NCBI GenBank assembly: GCA_964620555.1
Contig: CAZUGZ010000002.1
Span: forward strand, 1 to 64,000
DNA from: JAPOQD01 sp964620555
Lineage (GTDB): Bacteria > Pseudomonadota > Gammaproteobacteria > Pseudomonadales > Halieaceae
DNA: 64,000 nt
Direction: 5' to 3'
Part shown: one piece after another, positions 50,225-59,565 of the stretch
Layout: each line of letters opens with the position of its first letter
Position numbering within the stretch: the stretch's first letter is position 1
Notes under the pieces: generated by a model
Seen by the model: the letters and a program-made list of their open reading frames with translations, nothing else
Told to the model about the DNA's origin: nothing
The model's database searches: none
Made by a program: the position numbers and the translations under genes

Positions 50225-52183
50225 ATGAAACGACCCTCGCCGCGGCCTGCGCCAGCGGACCGGAATTTCATGAGCGAACTCGAACGGCGCGATTTTCTGG
50301 GTCTGGCCGGCGTCTTCCTGCTGGCAGCCGGAACACCGGTGCGGGCCGGCATGCTGCCGGACAACAGCGGCGAACTGCTTTTTCCCCAGGGCATTGCCTC
50401 GGCCGATCCATCGCCCGACAGCGTGATTCTATGGACCCGGGCACCGTCCACCACCGCTTCATCGGTAGCCCTGGTGGTACAGGTGAGCGAGACCGAAGAT
50501 TTTGCCCGGGTGGTGGCCGAGGCCGAAGTATCGGCGCGGGCCAGCTACGACTACACCGTTCGCGCCCAGGTCAGTGGCTTGCGGCCCGGCACCATCTACT
50601 ACTACCGTTTTCTCGGCCGCCATGGTGGCGCTTCGGCGACCGGCAGGACCATGACCGCTCCGGCCGTCGATGACCCGCGCCCGGTCAACCTGGCCTTTGT
50701 CAGTTGTCAGAACTACGAACAGGGCTTTTTCGGGGCCTGGTCGCGCATGATCAACGAGGACCGGGCCACAGCGGAGGCGGAACAGATCCAGTTGGTGCTG
50801 CACCTGGGCGATTTCATCTATGAACGCTACGGTTACCGGAACCGCGAAAATAACCGTTATGTGCGCAAGCTACCCGACTATCCGGACGCCGCCGGTGACG
50901 GAGACCTGTATTGGGCCGACACCCTGGCAGATTACCGCCACCTCTACCGGACCTACCTGCAGGATCCGCACCTGCAGGCGGCCCGGGCGCGCTGGCCCTT
51001 TGTCTGTACCTGGGATGACCACGAATTCAGCAACAACTCGGTGCGGGACTACAGCAGCTACGGCGAGCAGTTACAGCACCAGCCGCGGCGCATGGCGGCC
51101 GCCCACCGGGCCTGGTTCGAATATATACCGGCTCGCGTTGCGGACCGGCCACAATCCTTGCGCATCTACCGCAACCTGCGCTGGGGCAGCCAGGTGGAGT
51201 TGCTGTTGACCGACCTGCGCAGCTACCGCAGCCCGCCGCCGCTGCCGGGCGGGCTGGTCGATGAACTGGGGTTGTCATCCATACCCGCCGAACTGGTCCA
51301 GATTTTTGACGCGGGTCGCGACTACAACCACGGTTCGCCACCCCGGGTTCTGCCCTATGGTGACCATTCCCGGCCCAACACTGCCCAACAGCGTGCCCCC
51401 GGCTCGCTGTTGGGTAAAGAACAGAAGCAATGGTTCAAGCAATGCCTGAAAGGTTCGACCGCCAACTGGAAGGTATGGGCTAACAGTCTGCCGATACTGG
51501 CACTGCGCCTGGACCTCGGCGCGCTGCCCCTGACCGGCCTGCACGACAGTGTATTGGGCGAAGACGCCTGGTCGGGGTATCCCACCGAATACCGGGAACT
51601 GATGAATTACCTGGCGCAAAGCGGCATCACCAACGTGGTGTCCCTGTCCGGCGATCATCACGCCCATGCCGCGGGAGCACTGGCCAGGGATGTCGAGGCG
51701 CAACATCCCGAATTTGTGGCAGTGGATTTCAATGTATCCGGCATCAGTTCGACACCACAGTTTGCCCAGGTGCTGTATACCGCCAGTGGCGACAAGTCCG
51801 ACTTCATGCAACTGGTGGCGGCAGAGAGGGACGGCCAACTGGAGGAAATCTGGAACATGACCCTGGCCTGGGGTTCCCGGGCTGCCGTGGTCTACAGCAA
51901 AACCGGATTGCGCAGTCTGGCCCGCCTGCTGTCGCCCAACCGGGCCAATCCAGGTACCAGTTATGTGGATAGCGACAGTAATGGCTACGGACTCGCCCGC
52001 TTCGCCCGGGATGAATGCCGGGTACAGTTGGTCACTATCGATCCACCGATCGAGGACAGTGACTCCCATGGCCAGGCGATTCTGCGGCGGGCGAACTTTC
52101 GGTTGCCCCGCTGGTCGAAAGGTGAGCAGCCGGAGTTGGAAGGCCCGGAATTCATTGGCACCCCGTCCTTCCCCTTCGGATAG
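50225..52183 (+). CDS. PhoD-like alkaline phosphatase with Tat-type signal
   Basis: The 652-residue protein begins with a twin-arginine signal (ERRDFLGLAGVFLLAAG, Arg21-Arg22), then a PhoD N-terminal Ig-like domain (PQGIASADPSPDSVILWTRA) and the metallophosphatase core (FVSCQNYEQGFFGAW, VLHLGDFIYERYG, FVCTWDDHEFSNN, SLSGDHHAHAAG), whose Asp, Asn and His bind metals. It probably releases phosphate in the periplasm from mono- or diesters. ATG 50270 would start 15 residues later and still keep the Tat motif. There is no Pho box that I can identify in the 230 bases upstream. Confidence 0.9.
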   Translation: MKRPSPRPAPADRNFMSELERRDFLGLAGVFLLAAGTPVRAGMLPDNSGELLFPQGIASADPSPDSVILWTRAPSTTASSVALVVQVSETEDFARVVAEAEVSARASYDYTVRAQVSGLRPGTIYYYRFLGRHGGASATGRTMTAPAVDDPRPVNLAFVSCQNYEQGFFGAWSRMINEDRATAEAEQIQLVLHLGDFIYERYGYRNRENNRYVRKLPDYPDAAGDGDLYWADTLADYRHLYRTYLQDPHLQAARARWPFVCTWDDHEFSNNSVRDYSSYGEQLQHQPRRMAAAHRAWFEYIPARVADRPQSLRIYRNLRWGSQVELLLTDLRSYRSPPPLPGGLVDELGLSSIPAELVQIFDAGRDYNHGSPPRVLPYGDHSRPNTAQQRAPGSLLGKEQKQWFKQCLKGSTANWKVWANSLPILALRLDLGALPLTGLHDSVLGEDAWSGYPTEYRELMNYLAQSGITNVVSLSGDHHAHAAGALARDVEAQHPEFVAVDFNVSGISSTPQFAQVLYTASGDKSDFMQLVAAERDGQLEEIWNMTLAWGSRAAVVYSKTGLRSLARLLSPNRANPGTSYVDSDSNGYGLARFARDECRVQLVTIDPPIEDSDSHGQAILRRANFRLPRWSKGEQPELEGPEFIGTPSFPFG

Positions 52184-52315
52184 GAGAGAAATTTCACAGA
52201 AAAATACACCAAACCCGGCCTCCAGGTAGTAGAATCTCCACCAATTGGAGTGGTGCCCCCGGCCAGGGCCGGTGGCAGCCCCACACGGAGACCCGCAGCG
52301 GTAGTGAAGAACGAG

Positions 52316-52504
52316 ATGTCCGAATCAGTTGGTTTCAATCCTGGCGAATTGTGCAGCAGCAAGCTGTGGGAGATCGTGCGCAGCGAGACCAGGCGTGATG
52401 GCAGCCGTGCCGAGCTGGAGGCCGCGGTGGAGGAACTGTGCATCCGCCGCCACTACCTGGCGGAAATCGAGCAACTCGATGAATTGCTGCTTCGGCAGCG
52501 CTGA
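52316..52504 (+). CDS. Small protein of unknown function, coupled to VWA-like gene
   Basis: The 62-residue frame from ATG 52316 (MSESVGFNPGELC) is rich in acidic and leucine residues and ends with a probable helix or coiled coil (LEAAVEELCIRRHYLAEIEQLDELLLRQ). Its TGA overlaps the next ATG by one base (TGATG), which supports real translation. The frame is open to 52250, but the earlier residues look non-coding. No family is recognised; it may be an adaptor for the next two products. Confidence 0.6.
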   Translation: MSESVGFNPGELCSSKLWEIVRSETRRDGSRAELEAAVEELCIRRHYLAEIEQLDELLLRQR

Positions 52505-53238
52505 TGCCCTGGACTGGTGCCTGGATCACCGACTTGAGCAACTACCCCGAACACACTTCCAGTCGAGCGGAAATCGACCAGTTCATCACCCGGTCACAAA
52601 CACACACCCCTGCTCGCAAGACCCGGCCACGTCTGTTGTTCGCCTGTGACGCCACCGCCAGCCGCCAACCCACCTGGGATCGGGCTTGCCAACTGCAAGG
52701 CCGCATGTTTCTGGCCACTCGCGACCTCGGCGGCCTGCAGGTGCAGCTCTGCTATTACCGGGGCTTTGCCGAAATGCGGGCCAGCGCCTGGCTGCAGGAA
52801 GAGACGGGCCTGTTGCAACTGATGAGCCAGGTCCGCTGTGCCGGCGGCTACACCCAGATCGAGCGCCTGCTCAATCACGCCCTCAGGGAACACGCCCGGG
52901 GCCCGATACGAGCCCTGGTATTCATCGGTGACGCGGTGGAAGAGTCAGTCGACGCCCTTTGCGGCAAAGCCGGCGAGTGCGGTCTGCAGCAGTTGCCCCT
53001 GTTCATGTTCCAGGAGGGCCACGACCCCATGGTAGAACAGTGTTTCCGAACCATGGCCCGGGTCAGCATGGGGGCCTACGCCCGCTTCGACCACAACAGT
53101 CCGCAACAGTTCGCCGACCTGCTGGGGGCGGTGGCCAGTTATGCAGCGGCGGGCACCGCGGGGCTGTTGCGTTACGGGAAGAGTGACGGCAGGGCCGAGG
53201 CCGGTCGTTTGCTGAAGCAGTTGCAAGGGGAGTCCTGA
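52504..53238 (+). CDS. von Willebrand factor A-like domain protein
   Basis: The 244-residue protein has a VWA-like core with a DxTxS metal site (ACDATAS, Asp49-Ser53), VQLCYYRGFAEM, a CAGGYTQIERLL segment in the place of the conserved Thr loop, and LVFIGDAVEES. There is no signal peptide or membrane helix, so it is cytoplasmic. VWA proteins mediate metal-dependent protein contacts, often with chaperone-like partners. It is coupled to the small protein upstream (one-base overlap) and lies three bases before the J-domain gene, an association that I have seen noted in proteobacteria. Confidence 0.75.
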   Translation: MPWTGAWITDLSNYPEHTSSRAEIDQFITRSQTHTPARKTRPRLLFACDATASRQPTWDRACQLQGRMFLATRDLGGLQVQLCYYRGFAEMRASAWLQEETGLLQLMSQVRCAGGYTQIERLLNHALREHARGPIRALVFIGDAVEESVDALCGKAGECGLQQLPLFMFQEGHDPMVEQCFRTMARVSMGAYARFDHNSPQQFADLLGAVASYAAAGTAGLLRYGKSDGRAEAGRLLKQLQGES

Positions 53239-53241
53239 AGC

Positions 53242-53949
53242 GTGCCACGCGTGATCCTGTTGCTGGCTGCCATCGCCGCCATCTGGCTGCTGTACCGGTA
53301 TTTGCGCGCCGTTCCCGTCGGCCAGCGCCGTTCCGCCTATCTGAAAGTTGGCCTCGGACTGTTGGTGCTGGCGATTGCCGTTGCCACCCTGACCGGTCGC
53401 ATGCACTGGCTGGGTGCCGCTGTCACCGCCCTGGTGGTGGGTGTCGGCCGCATGGTGCCGTTGCTGTTGCGCCTGTTTCCGATGTTGCAGTGGGTGCGCG
53501 GACAGCGGGCTAATGCCGCTTCCGGCCGGCAATCCACAGTAGAAACCCAACTGCTGCGCATGGTACTGGACCACGACAGCGGCGCCATGAGCGGATTGGT
53601 GCTGGCTGGGGATTTTGCCGGCCAGTCGCTTGACGACATGGAACGCGAGCAATTGGACAGTTTGTTGGCCCAGTTTCAGCAACGGGACGAGGACTCCGCC
53701 CGGTTGCTGCAAACCTACCTGGCGAAACGTTTTGGCGAGCAGGAGCAATACCGGCAAACCGGCAGCCCGGGCAGCAGTGAGCTGTCGCGAGCGGAGGCGC
53801 TGGCCATTCTCGGGCTGGAAGAGGGAGCCAGCGATGCGGAGATAGACGAGGCCCACCGCCGCCTGATGCAAAAAATGCACCCCGACCGCGGCGGAAGTGA
53901 TTACCTGGCCGCCAGAATCAACCAGGCCAAGGATTTGCTGTCAGGTTGA
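53242..53949 (+). CDS. Membrane-anchored C-terminal J-domain protein (Pam18/Tim14-like layout)
   Basis: The start is GTG 53242. The 235-residue protein has an N-terminal membrane helix (3-20), a second and probably third hydrophobic stretch (about 35-52 and 56-82), a charged middle region, and a short C-terminal J domain (about 182-235) with HPD at 213-215 (KMHPDRGG). The HPD loop activates an Hsp70 ATPase. This layout, with membrane anchor first and J domain last, is that of the Tim14/Pam18 group rather than of DnaJ. It is the last gene of the three-gene unit. Confidence 0.85.
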   Translation: MPRVILLLAAIAAIWLLYRYLRAVPVGQRRSAYLKVGLGLLVLAIAVATLTGRMHWLGAAVTALVVGVGRMVPLLLRLFPMLQWVRGQRANAASGRQSTVETQLLRMVLDHDSGAMSGLVLAGDFAGQSLDDMEREQLDSLLAQFQQRDEDSARLLQTYLAKRFGEQEQYRQTGSPGSSELSRAEALAILGLEEGASDAEIDEAHRRLMQKMHPDRGGSDYLAARINQAKDLLSG

Positions 53950-54048
53950 AGCGACCCTGAACAGGTGCGTGCCTTTGGGGACCACGGACAGTCACTGGAT
54001 GACGGGGCAGGCCCGGCGCGACGGGGCTGCCCATTCGCCATGCCGGCC

Positions 54049-54756
54049 TCACCGGACAACGGGTTTGAGGTTGTATTCGCTGGTGGGAATCACGTCGATT
54101 TTGTCAAAATCGATAAATCGGGTACAGCTTTCCATCATCGCCCTGGAATTGGCAGCCAGGGTCTGGTCGTCCTCGGCCGCAAAAAATGCGTGTTGCGATG
54201 TCATCGCCTCGGGTGGAAAGTTCTCCTCGACGATGGCATCGAAGGCCGGTGCCCCATAGGTCAGGGCACGCACCACCACATTCTGGCGATAGCCGAAAGT
54301 CGATTGGGTATCAATGGCCACCTGGGTATGACTATCCAGCCAGATTTCCAGCCACTGCTGTTGGCCGAGACGTTGCGGGCGCTGCAAAAACACCACCTGG
54401 GCCATACCGAAGGTGCGCGCGCCGACCTCCGGCGGATGCCGCGTATTGACGATCGGTTCGGATTCGGTGACCAGGTAACCCGCCAGGCGGTTGCAGTGTT
54501 GCGCCAACAGCTGTTCCACCGGCGCCCGCAGGACACTGCTGTCCAGCCATACCGATATCATGGCATCCATGACCGGCCGGGCATTCTCGATGCGCAATGC
54601 GTCCGCGGCCGCCACCTCGCTGTCCGCCACTGACAGGCGCAGACCGCGCACCCCCAGTTTCGGCAGGGCCGGGGCCAGGTCGTTCAACAAACGCTCGCGA
54701 AATTCATCCGCATCGATTGCATCCGATTTCCACAGGGGATAGAGGACTTTTTCCAT
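54049..54756 (-). CDS. EthD-domain protein
   Basis: The 235-residue protein appears to consist of two ferredoxin-like halves of the dimeric alpha/beta barrel class: MEKVLYPLWKSDAIDADEFRERLLNDL near the start, then QVVFLQRPQRLGQQQWLEIWLDSHTQVAIDTQSTFGYRQNVV broken at WLDSHTQVA in the EthD-like second half. EthD-type proteins accompany catabolic oxygenases, and their reactions are mostly unknown. It is divergent from the TonB-dependent receptor (215 bases between starts), so the two may share control and substrate. Confidence 0.7.
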   Translation of the reverse strand: MEKVLYPLWKSDAIDADEFRERLLNDLAPALPKLGVRGLRLSVADSEVAAADALRIENARPVMDAMISVWLDSSVLRAPVEQLLAQHCNRLAGYLVTESEPIVNTRHPPEVGARTFGMAQVVFLQRPQRLGQQQWLEIWLDSHTQVAIDTQSTFGYRQNVVVRALTYGAPAFDAIVEENFPPEAMTSQHAFFAAEDDQTLAANSRAMMESCTRFIDFDKIDVIPTSEYNLKPVVR

Positions 54757-54972
54757 TGGTAGTTCTGCTCAGGGTGCTGTGAATGTGCCAGGTACATACT
54801 ATACAGCCCCGTCGGCGACGCTGACCGCTGTCGACCAATACCGATCCTGGAAATTTCGCCCGTCAGTTCAAATAAGCATGGCGTCAGTCTGTTTACCGGC
54901 GTCAAACCGACACTACAATGTCCACTCGAGTTCCCATCTCGCCAAATTCATTTGCCGCCGGAGGACACGCCC

Positions 54973-57405
54973 ATGCATTATCAAAGGATAGGCCTGCACC
55001 ACTTGCGCAACACCCTGGCCCTCGCCACATTGGCCGCGGTCACCGCACTGCCCGGCTTTGCCCAGGGCGAACTGGCCCTGGAAGAAGTGATCGTCACTGC
55101 CCAGAAGCGCTCGGAATCCCTGCAGGACACGCCGATTTCCGTTGCCGCCTTCAACCAGCAGGAACTGGAGGACATCGGCGTATACGAGACCGGTCAGATT
55201 TCCGAGTATACCGCCAACCTGTCGATCAGCCGTCAGCCCGCAAGCCTGGACAACTACGGTTACTCCATTCGCGGTGTCGGCAGTGGTGAAACTTCGCTGC
55301 TGGTGGAAAACACGGTGGGCCTGTACCTGGACGGGGTGTACATGGCCCGCAATACCGGTTCCACCTTCGACCTGGTCGACCTCGAACGCATCGAGGTACT
55401 GCGCGGGCCCCAGGGCACCCTGTATGGTCGCAACACCATTGGCGGCGCCATCAACGTCATCACCCGCAAGCCCGCCGACGAGTTTGGTTTCCAACAGCAC
55501 CTCACATTTGGCAGTCGGGACTTTCTGCGCTCCAAAACCAGTGTCGACACCGGCAAACTGGGCGATCTGCTGTCGGCCAGGTTTTCCTACAACTACAATG
55601 AAAAAGACGGCCTGGTGAACAACAGCATCCATGGCAACAAGTTGGGTGAACAGGAATCCGATGCCTATCGCATTGCCCTGCGGCTGACGCCAGGCGACAA
55701 CTTTAGCGCCGACTACACCTACGACAACTCGGAGCGCCAAAGCAATGCCTCGCTGTCGCAAATCGTGGCAACCCGGCCGCCCAACAACCTGATTGGTGGT
55801 GCCATAACCCGGCAGGCCACCGCTTTTGCCAACGCCGAGCGAGTGAATTCCCTGCCCATGCCCCACTCTCCCGGCATGGATACGTTCTCCGATCTCGAAA
55901 CCCACGCCTTGACCCTGGAATGGACGCTTGGCGACAGCATCACGCTGAAGTCCATCACCGCCCAACGCGAATGGGACAGTGGTACCACGGGCACCGATTT
56001 TGGTGGTTTCCCCGCGGACGGTGCCACCGTGTTGCAAGATCCGACGGTAGCGCCGGGGCAATTTATTCCCGCCGGTGAATACGTCTCCGTGTTCCGCGCC
56101 GAGCGCTCGAGTGACAACGAACAGTTCACTCAGGAATTCCAGGTACTGGGCGAAACCGTGGGCGGGAAACTGCAATACACCCTGGGCCTGTACTATTTTG
56201 AGGAGCAGAGCAACGAAGACAACCCGCAGTGGTTCGTATTGCCCGCCACCTTCGCCTTTGGTTCGCAACCCGCAGCTATTCAATCGTTCCTCTGCGCGGA
56301 CTTCACCTTCACCCACCCCGCCCCCTGTTTCGGCAAGGACGTGCTGCTGAGTTCACCGATCTTTCAATACGGTTCGGACAATGAATCCACCGCGGCCTAC
56401 GGCCAGTTCACCTACGCTGTCAGCGAGGCACTGGATGTGACCCTGGGCCTCCGCTATACCGAGGACGAAAAGGAAGCGTATTTGCGCCAGGGCAGAATCA
56501 CGGCCGCGGACGGCAGCATCCCCACCAACCTGGCGGCCGATGAATGGGACAACACCAGCGGCTCACTGACCCTGAGCTACGCCTTCAACGATGACGTGCG
56601 CGGATACGCCACCTGGTCCGAGGGTTACCGCTCCGGTGGTTTTGGCGCCCGTTCCACCAGCGCAGAAGACTTTGCCCTGGGCTTCGATGAGGAAACCGTA
56701 ACCAACTATGAATTGGGTCTGAAGTCCGATTGGATGGATTCCCGGCTGCGCATCAATGCCGCCATATTCTACATGGATTACGAAGACGCCCAGGTCAACA
56801 GCTTCCGCGCTGGTGAAGGGGGTGCTTCCACCGTGGTCAGCAACGCCGGGGTATTGGAAATCCAGGGTGGCGAACTGGAATTGACCGCCCAGCTCAGCCA
56901 GGGACTGCGCCTTGCGCTCAACTACGGTTACACCGATGCCACCTACGATGAATTCATCACCGGGCGGCTGAACCCGGTTACCGGCCTGCCCGCCCCCGGC
57001 CCCACCGTCGACGCCATAGGCAATGAGGACATCAGTGACAGTGCCACGGTTGCCCGGGCACCCGAACACAATGGCTCCGCCATTCTCTCCTACAACTTTC
57101 CGCCCTTTGCCTTCGGTCAGTTGAACCTGCGCCTGGAGGCCAGCTACCAGGATGAAATGGTGTTCCATCCCCAGATGAACCTGTACGACAGCACCGAGGA
57201 CCAGACGCTGTTGCACGCCCGTGCCACGCTGCACGACCTGCGGGTTCTGGGGGGCAACCTCAGCGTTGCCGTGTGGGGTCGCAACCTGACCGATGAGGAA
57301 TACCGGGAATGGGGGATCGATTTCGGCACCCTGGGCTTTGCCATCGACTCCTTCAAGGAAAAGCGCAGCTTCGGCATCGACCTGATTTACCGATTCGACG
57401 ACTGA
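54973..57405 (+). CDS. TonB-dependent outer-membrane receptor
   Basis: ATG 54973 follows GGAGGA at 54960-54965, a strong ribosome site. The 810-residue protein has a signal peptide (ending near PGFAQG), a TonB box-like LEEVIVTAQKR, a plug domain (DTPISVAAFNQQELEDIGV, RGVGSGETSLLVENTVG, VDLERIEVLRGPQGTLYGRNTIGGAI broken at GPQGTLYGRN) and a C-terminal beta-barrel ending in an aromatic-rich strand (IDLIYRFDD). It imports a large or scarce nutrient using the proton motive force. The close match to the IEVLRGPQGTLYGRN type is common among catabolic receptors; the ligand is unknown. Confidence 0.93.
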   Translation: MHYQRIGLHHLRNTLALATLAAVTALPGFAQGELALEEVIVTAQKRSESLQDTPISVAAFNQQELEDIGVYETGQISEYTANLSISRQPASLDNYGYSIRGVGSGETSLLVENTVGLYLDGVYMARNTGSTFDLVDLERIEVLRGPQGTLYGRNTIGGAINVITRKPADEFGFQQHLTFGSRDFLRSKTSVDTGKLGDLLSARFSYNYNEKDGLVNNSIHGNKLGEQESDAYRIALRLTPGDNFSADYTYDNSERQSNASLSQIVATRPPNNLIGGAITRQATAFANAERVNSLPMPHSPGMDTFSDLETHALTLEWTLGDSITLKSITAQREWDSGTTGTDFGGFPADGATVLQDPTVAPGQFIPAGEYVSVFRAERSSDNEQFTQEFQVLGETVGGKLQYTLGLYYFEEQSNEDNPQWFVLPATFAFGSQPAAIQSFLCADFTFTHPAPCFGKDVLLSSPIFQYGSDNESTAAYGQFTYAVSEALDVTLGLRYTEDEKEAYLRQGRITAADGSIPTNLAADEWDNTSGSLTLSYAFNDDVRGYATWSEGYRSGGFGARSTSAEDFALGFDEETVTNYELGLKSDWMDSRLRINAAIFYMDYEDAQVNSFRAGEGGASTVVSNAGVLEIQGGELELTAQLSQGLRLALNYGYTDATYDEFITGRLNPVTGLPAPGPTVDAIGNEDISDSATVARAPEHNGSAILSYNFPPFAFGQLNLRLEASYQDEMVFHPQMNLYDSTEDQTLLHARATLHDLRVLGGNLSVAVWGRNLTDEEYREWGIDFGTLGFAIDSFKEKRSFGIDLIYRFDD

Positions 57406-57617
57406 GGCTGTCTCTTTGCAGGTGCAGTGCCGTGAAACGGATTTTTCGTCCTGAATAACCCCATAAAATACTATTCTGCATTACATCCATGTGGTAGGGT
57501 TTGACCAAGGAACATTTTCAGGTGCCGCCTGGCCCTCGTAGTTGTTCTGTCGAAGTGGCGATGGGCAGCGCAGGATGATGGTCTCTTAATTATAATTTAT
57601 CCTAGGAGGATTACCTG

Positions 57618-57950
57618 ATGGAAACTCGAATCATTGTGGGATTGGCCGCACTTGCGGCATTAATCGAAGGTTTGGCTCCGGGCGCGGTGCCTATGGAACT
57701 GCTACCACTGGCCCTGGTCCTGTTGGGACTGGTCTATGGTTACATGGGCGTCGACGCAGAGGACAGCGTCGGTGTCCTGGCGGTAGTCATCGCTTCCGGA
57801 CTGGCGGCGAAAGCAGACGCGCTGGGCCATATCCACGTGATAGGTGAATACCTGGATGCTATCCTTGATCAAGTGACTGTGGCGCTGTATGGCACAGCGG
57901 TGGCGGTACTGGTAAGACGAGTCACTACCCGAATCATGGGCAGCAGCTAA
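57618..57950 (+). CDS. Small hydrophobic membrane protein of unknown function
   Basis: The 110-residue protein has three or four hydrophobic segments (RIIVGLAALAALIEGL, MELLPLALVLLGLVYGY, VGVLAVVIASGLAAKADAL, VALYGTAVAVLV) and ends basic (RRVTTRIMG). A perfect AGGAGGA at 57604-57610 stands seven bases before ATG 57618, and TATAAT lies at 57591-57596 in an AT-rich patch, so strong expression is likely. A clear terminator follows. The -10 is very close to the ribosome site, leaving a short leader. No family recognised. Confidence 0.75.
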   Translation: METRIIVGLAALAALIEGLAPGAVPMELLPLALVLLGLVYGYMGVDAEDSVGVLAVVIASGLAAKADALGHIHVIGEYLDAILDQVTVALYGTAVAVLVRRVTTRIMGSS

Positions 57951-57997
57951 TAGCGTAAATCACACCCAGTCAGGGCCGGCCAGACCCTGACGCTGAC

Positions 57998-58032
57998 ACC
58001 CCGGACAGCATTCCCTGTCCGGGGTGGTTTTC
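57998..58032 (+). terminator. Rho-independent terminator after the small membrane protein gene
   Basis: An 11-base perfect stem, ACCCCGGACAG (57998-58008) with CTGTCCGGGGT (58015-58025), has a six-base loop and is followed by GGTTTTC. The T-run is short but the stem is very stable. Two further G+C-rich hairpins flank it (near 57969 and 58040), possibly ending the convergent M20 gene as well. Confidence 0.75.
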
Positions 58033-58155
58033 ACCCGAACCAGGGCAGTCCGCACGCTGCCCCTGGTGTCAGGAACATGCCGCCTGTCGCCAGCGGCGAG
58101 ACCACATCGCTGGTATGCACCCCCCCTTGCGTGCCGATAGAGCATCCCTTGAATC

Positions 58156-59514
58156 TCATTCGGCAGGGCTGAGCAGATCCAGTACCAGCGCAGTGAAAGC
58201 GGCGACACCGGTCTCAATGGCGGGTTCGGCGAGCGGCGCGTAGAACGGTGAGTGCAGGGATGGCAGTTGCAGTTCACCGCGCTGGTAGGCCGCGAAGCGC
58301 TCGGGAGAGACGGTGCCCAGCAGAAACATATGGCTGGGAATGCGCGGTTCCTGCCGGCCATAGCGGGCGAAATCCTCCCCTCCCATCACTCGTTCCCCCG
58401 CAACCACCCGCTCCTCACCCAGGACGCGCCTGAGCACCTCGACGTTGCGTGCCACCAAAGCCGGGTCGTTCCACAGTGCCGGCGTGCCTTCCCCGGTCAC
58501 CGCCACCTCCGGCAGCTTGTCTTCCGGAAAGCCCAGCGCCCGCGCCTGGTTGACCGCAATCCTCTCGATACCGCCGAGTAGCGTCTGTCGCACCTCCTCA
58601 CTGTAGGAGCGCACCGTCAATTGCAGGTCGGCACGGTCGGAAATGATATTGTGCTTGGTGCCTGCGTGCAGCGAACCCACGGTCACCACGCCGGGCTCCA
58701 GGGCGGAAATCTCTCGCGACACCAGGGTTTGCAAATCCATGACAATCGACGACGCCAGCACGATCGGATCCTTGCCGGCTTGTGGGTAGGCACCGTGGGT
58801 GCCAATGCCGTGAATGCGAATGTCCACCGAGTCCACGTTGGCCATCATCCATCCCGATACCCAAGCCACCGAACCCACCGGCAACGCCGGTGAGACGTGC
58901 AGGGCCAGGTTGTAGTCGGGGCGGGGAAAGCGTTCAAACAAGCCGTCTTCGAGCATCAGCCGGGCCCCGGCCCCACGCTCCTCGGCGGGCTGGGCAATCA
59001 CCAGCAGCGTACCCGACCAGCGGGCGCGTTGTGCAACCAGTTCCCGTGCTGCACCGATCACCACCGTCATGTGCAGGTCGTGCCCACAGGCGTGCATCAC
59101 ATCCACTTCCTGACCGGTAAGCTCCTGCCCGCGGACAGTGCTGGCATAGGCCAATCCGGTTTGCTCGCGCACCGGTAGCGCATCCGTATCGGTACGCAGC
59201 ATCAACACCGGGCCGGGACCGTTCTGCAACACCCCAACCACTCCGTAGCCACCTACCCGGTCATTGAGTACGGCCCCAGCCGCGGCAAGTTCGCGGCGAA
59301 CAGCATCCCCACCGAGACCGCGAGTCACCTCGAACCCCAGCGCTTCCAGTTCGCGTGCGACCCGCTCTGAGCTTTCCTTCTCCTGGAAAGAAAGCTCCGG
59401 GTTGGCGTGAAACTCGCGGTACAACTCCAGCAGTGACTGGGGTGCAGCCAGGGCCGCCGGGGCTACGGCCGGCGTGAGCGCCAGGCCGAGTGCAAACAGG
59501 ACAGGTTTCAACAT
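58156..59514 (-). CDS. Secreted M20-family amidohydrolase (hippurate/N-acyl-amino-acid hydrolase type)
   Basis: From ATG 59514 the protein has 452 residues with a cleavable signal peptide (MLKPVLFALGLALTPAVAPAALA), so it is periplasmic, unlike most of the group. The metal ligands are in LMLRTDTDALPV, HACGHDLHMTVVIGAA and AQPAEERGAGARLM, and a dimerisation/lid domain contains HGIGTHGAYPQAGKDP. It removes acyl groups from amides. The frame is open far upstream to 60585, but that part is only the antisense of ppx. It is divergent from ppx. Confidence 0.9.
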   Translation of the reverse strand: MLKPVLFALGLALTPAVAPAALAAPQSLLELYREFHANPELSFQEKESSERVARELEALGFEVTRGLGGDAVRRELAAAGAVLNDRVGGYGVVGVLQNGPGPVLMLRTDTDALPVREQTGLAYASTVRGQELTGQEVDVMHACGHDLHMTVVIGAARELVAQRARWSGTLLVIAQPAEERGAGARLMLEDGLFERFPRPDYNLALHVSPALPVGSVAWVSGWMMANVDSVDIRIHGIGTHGAYPQAGKDPIVLASSIVMDLQTLVSREISALEPGVVTVGSLHAGTKHNIISDRADLQLTVRSYSEEVRQTLLGGIERIAVNQARALGFPEDKLPEVAVTGEGTPALWNDPALVARNVEVLRRVLGEERVVAGERVMGGEDFARYGRQEPRIPSHMFLLGTVSPERFAAYQRGELQLPSLHSPFYAPLAEPAIETGVAAFTALVLDLLSPAE

Positions 59515-59565
59515 GGAAAATCTCCGTGCATTTTCGGGTCGTTGCTTTACCATAACAGAAACTGG

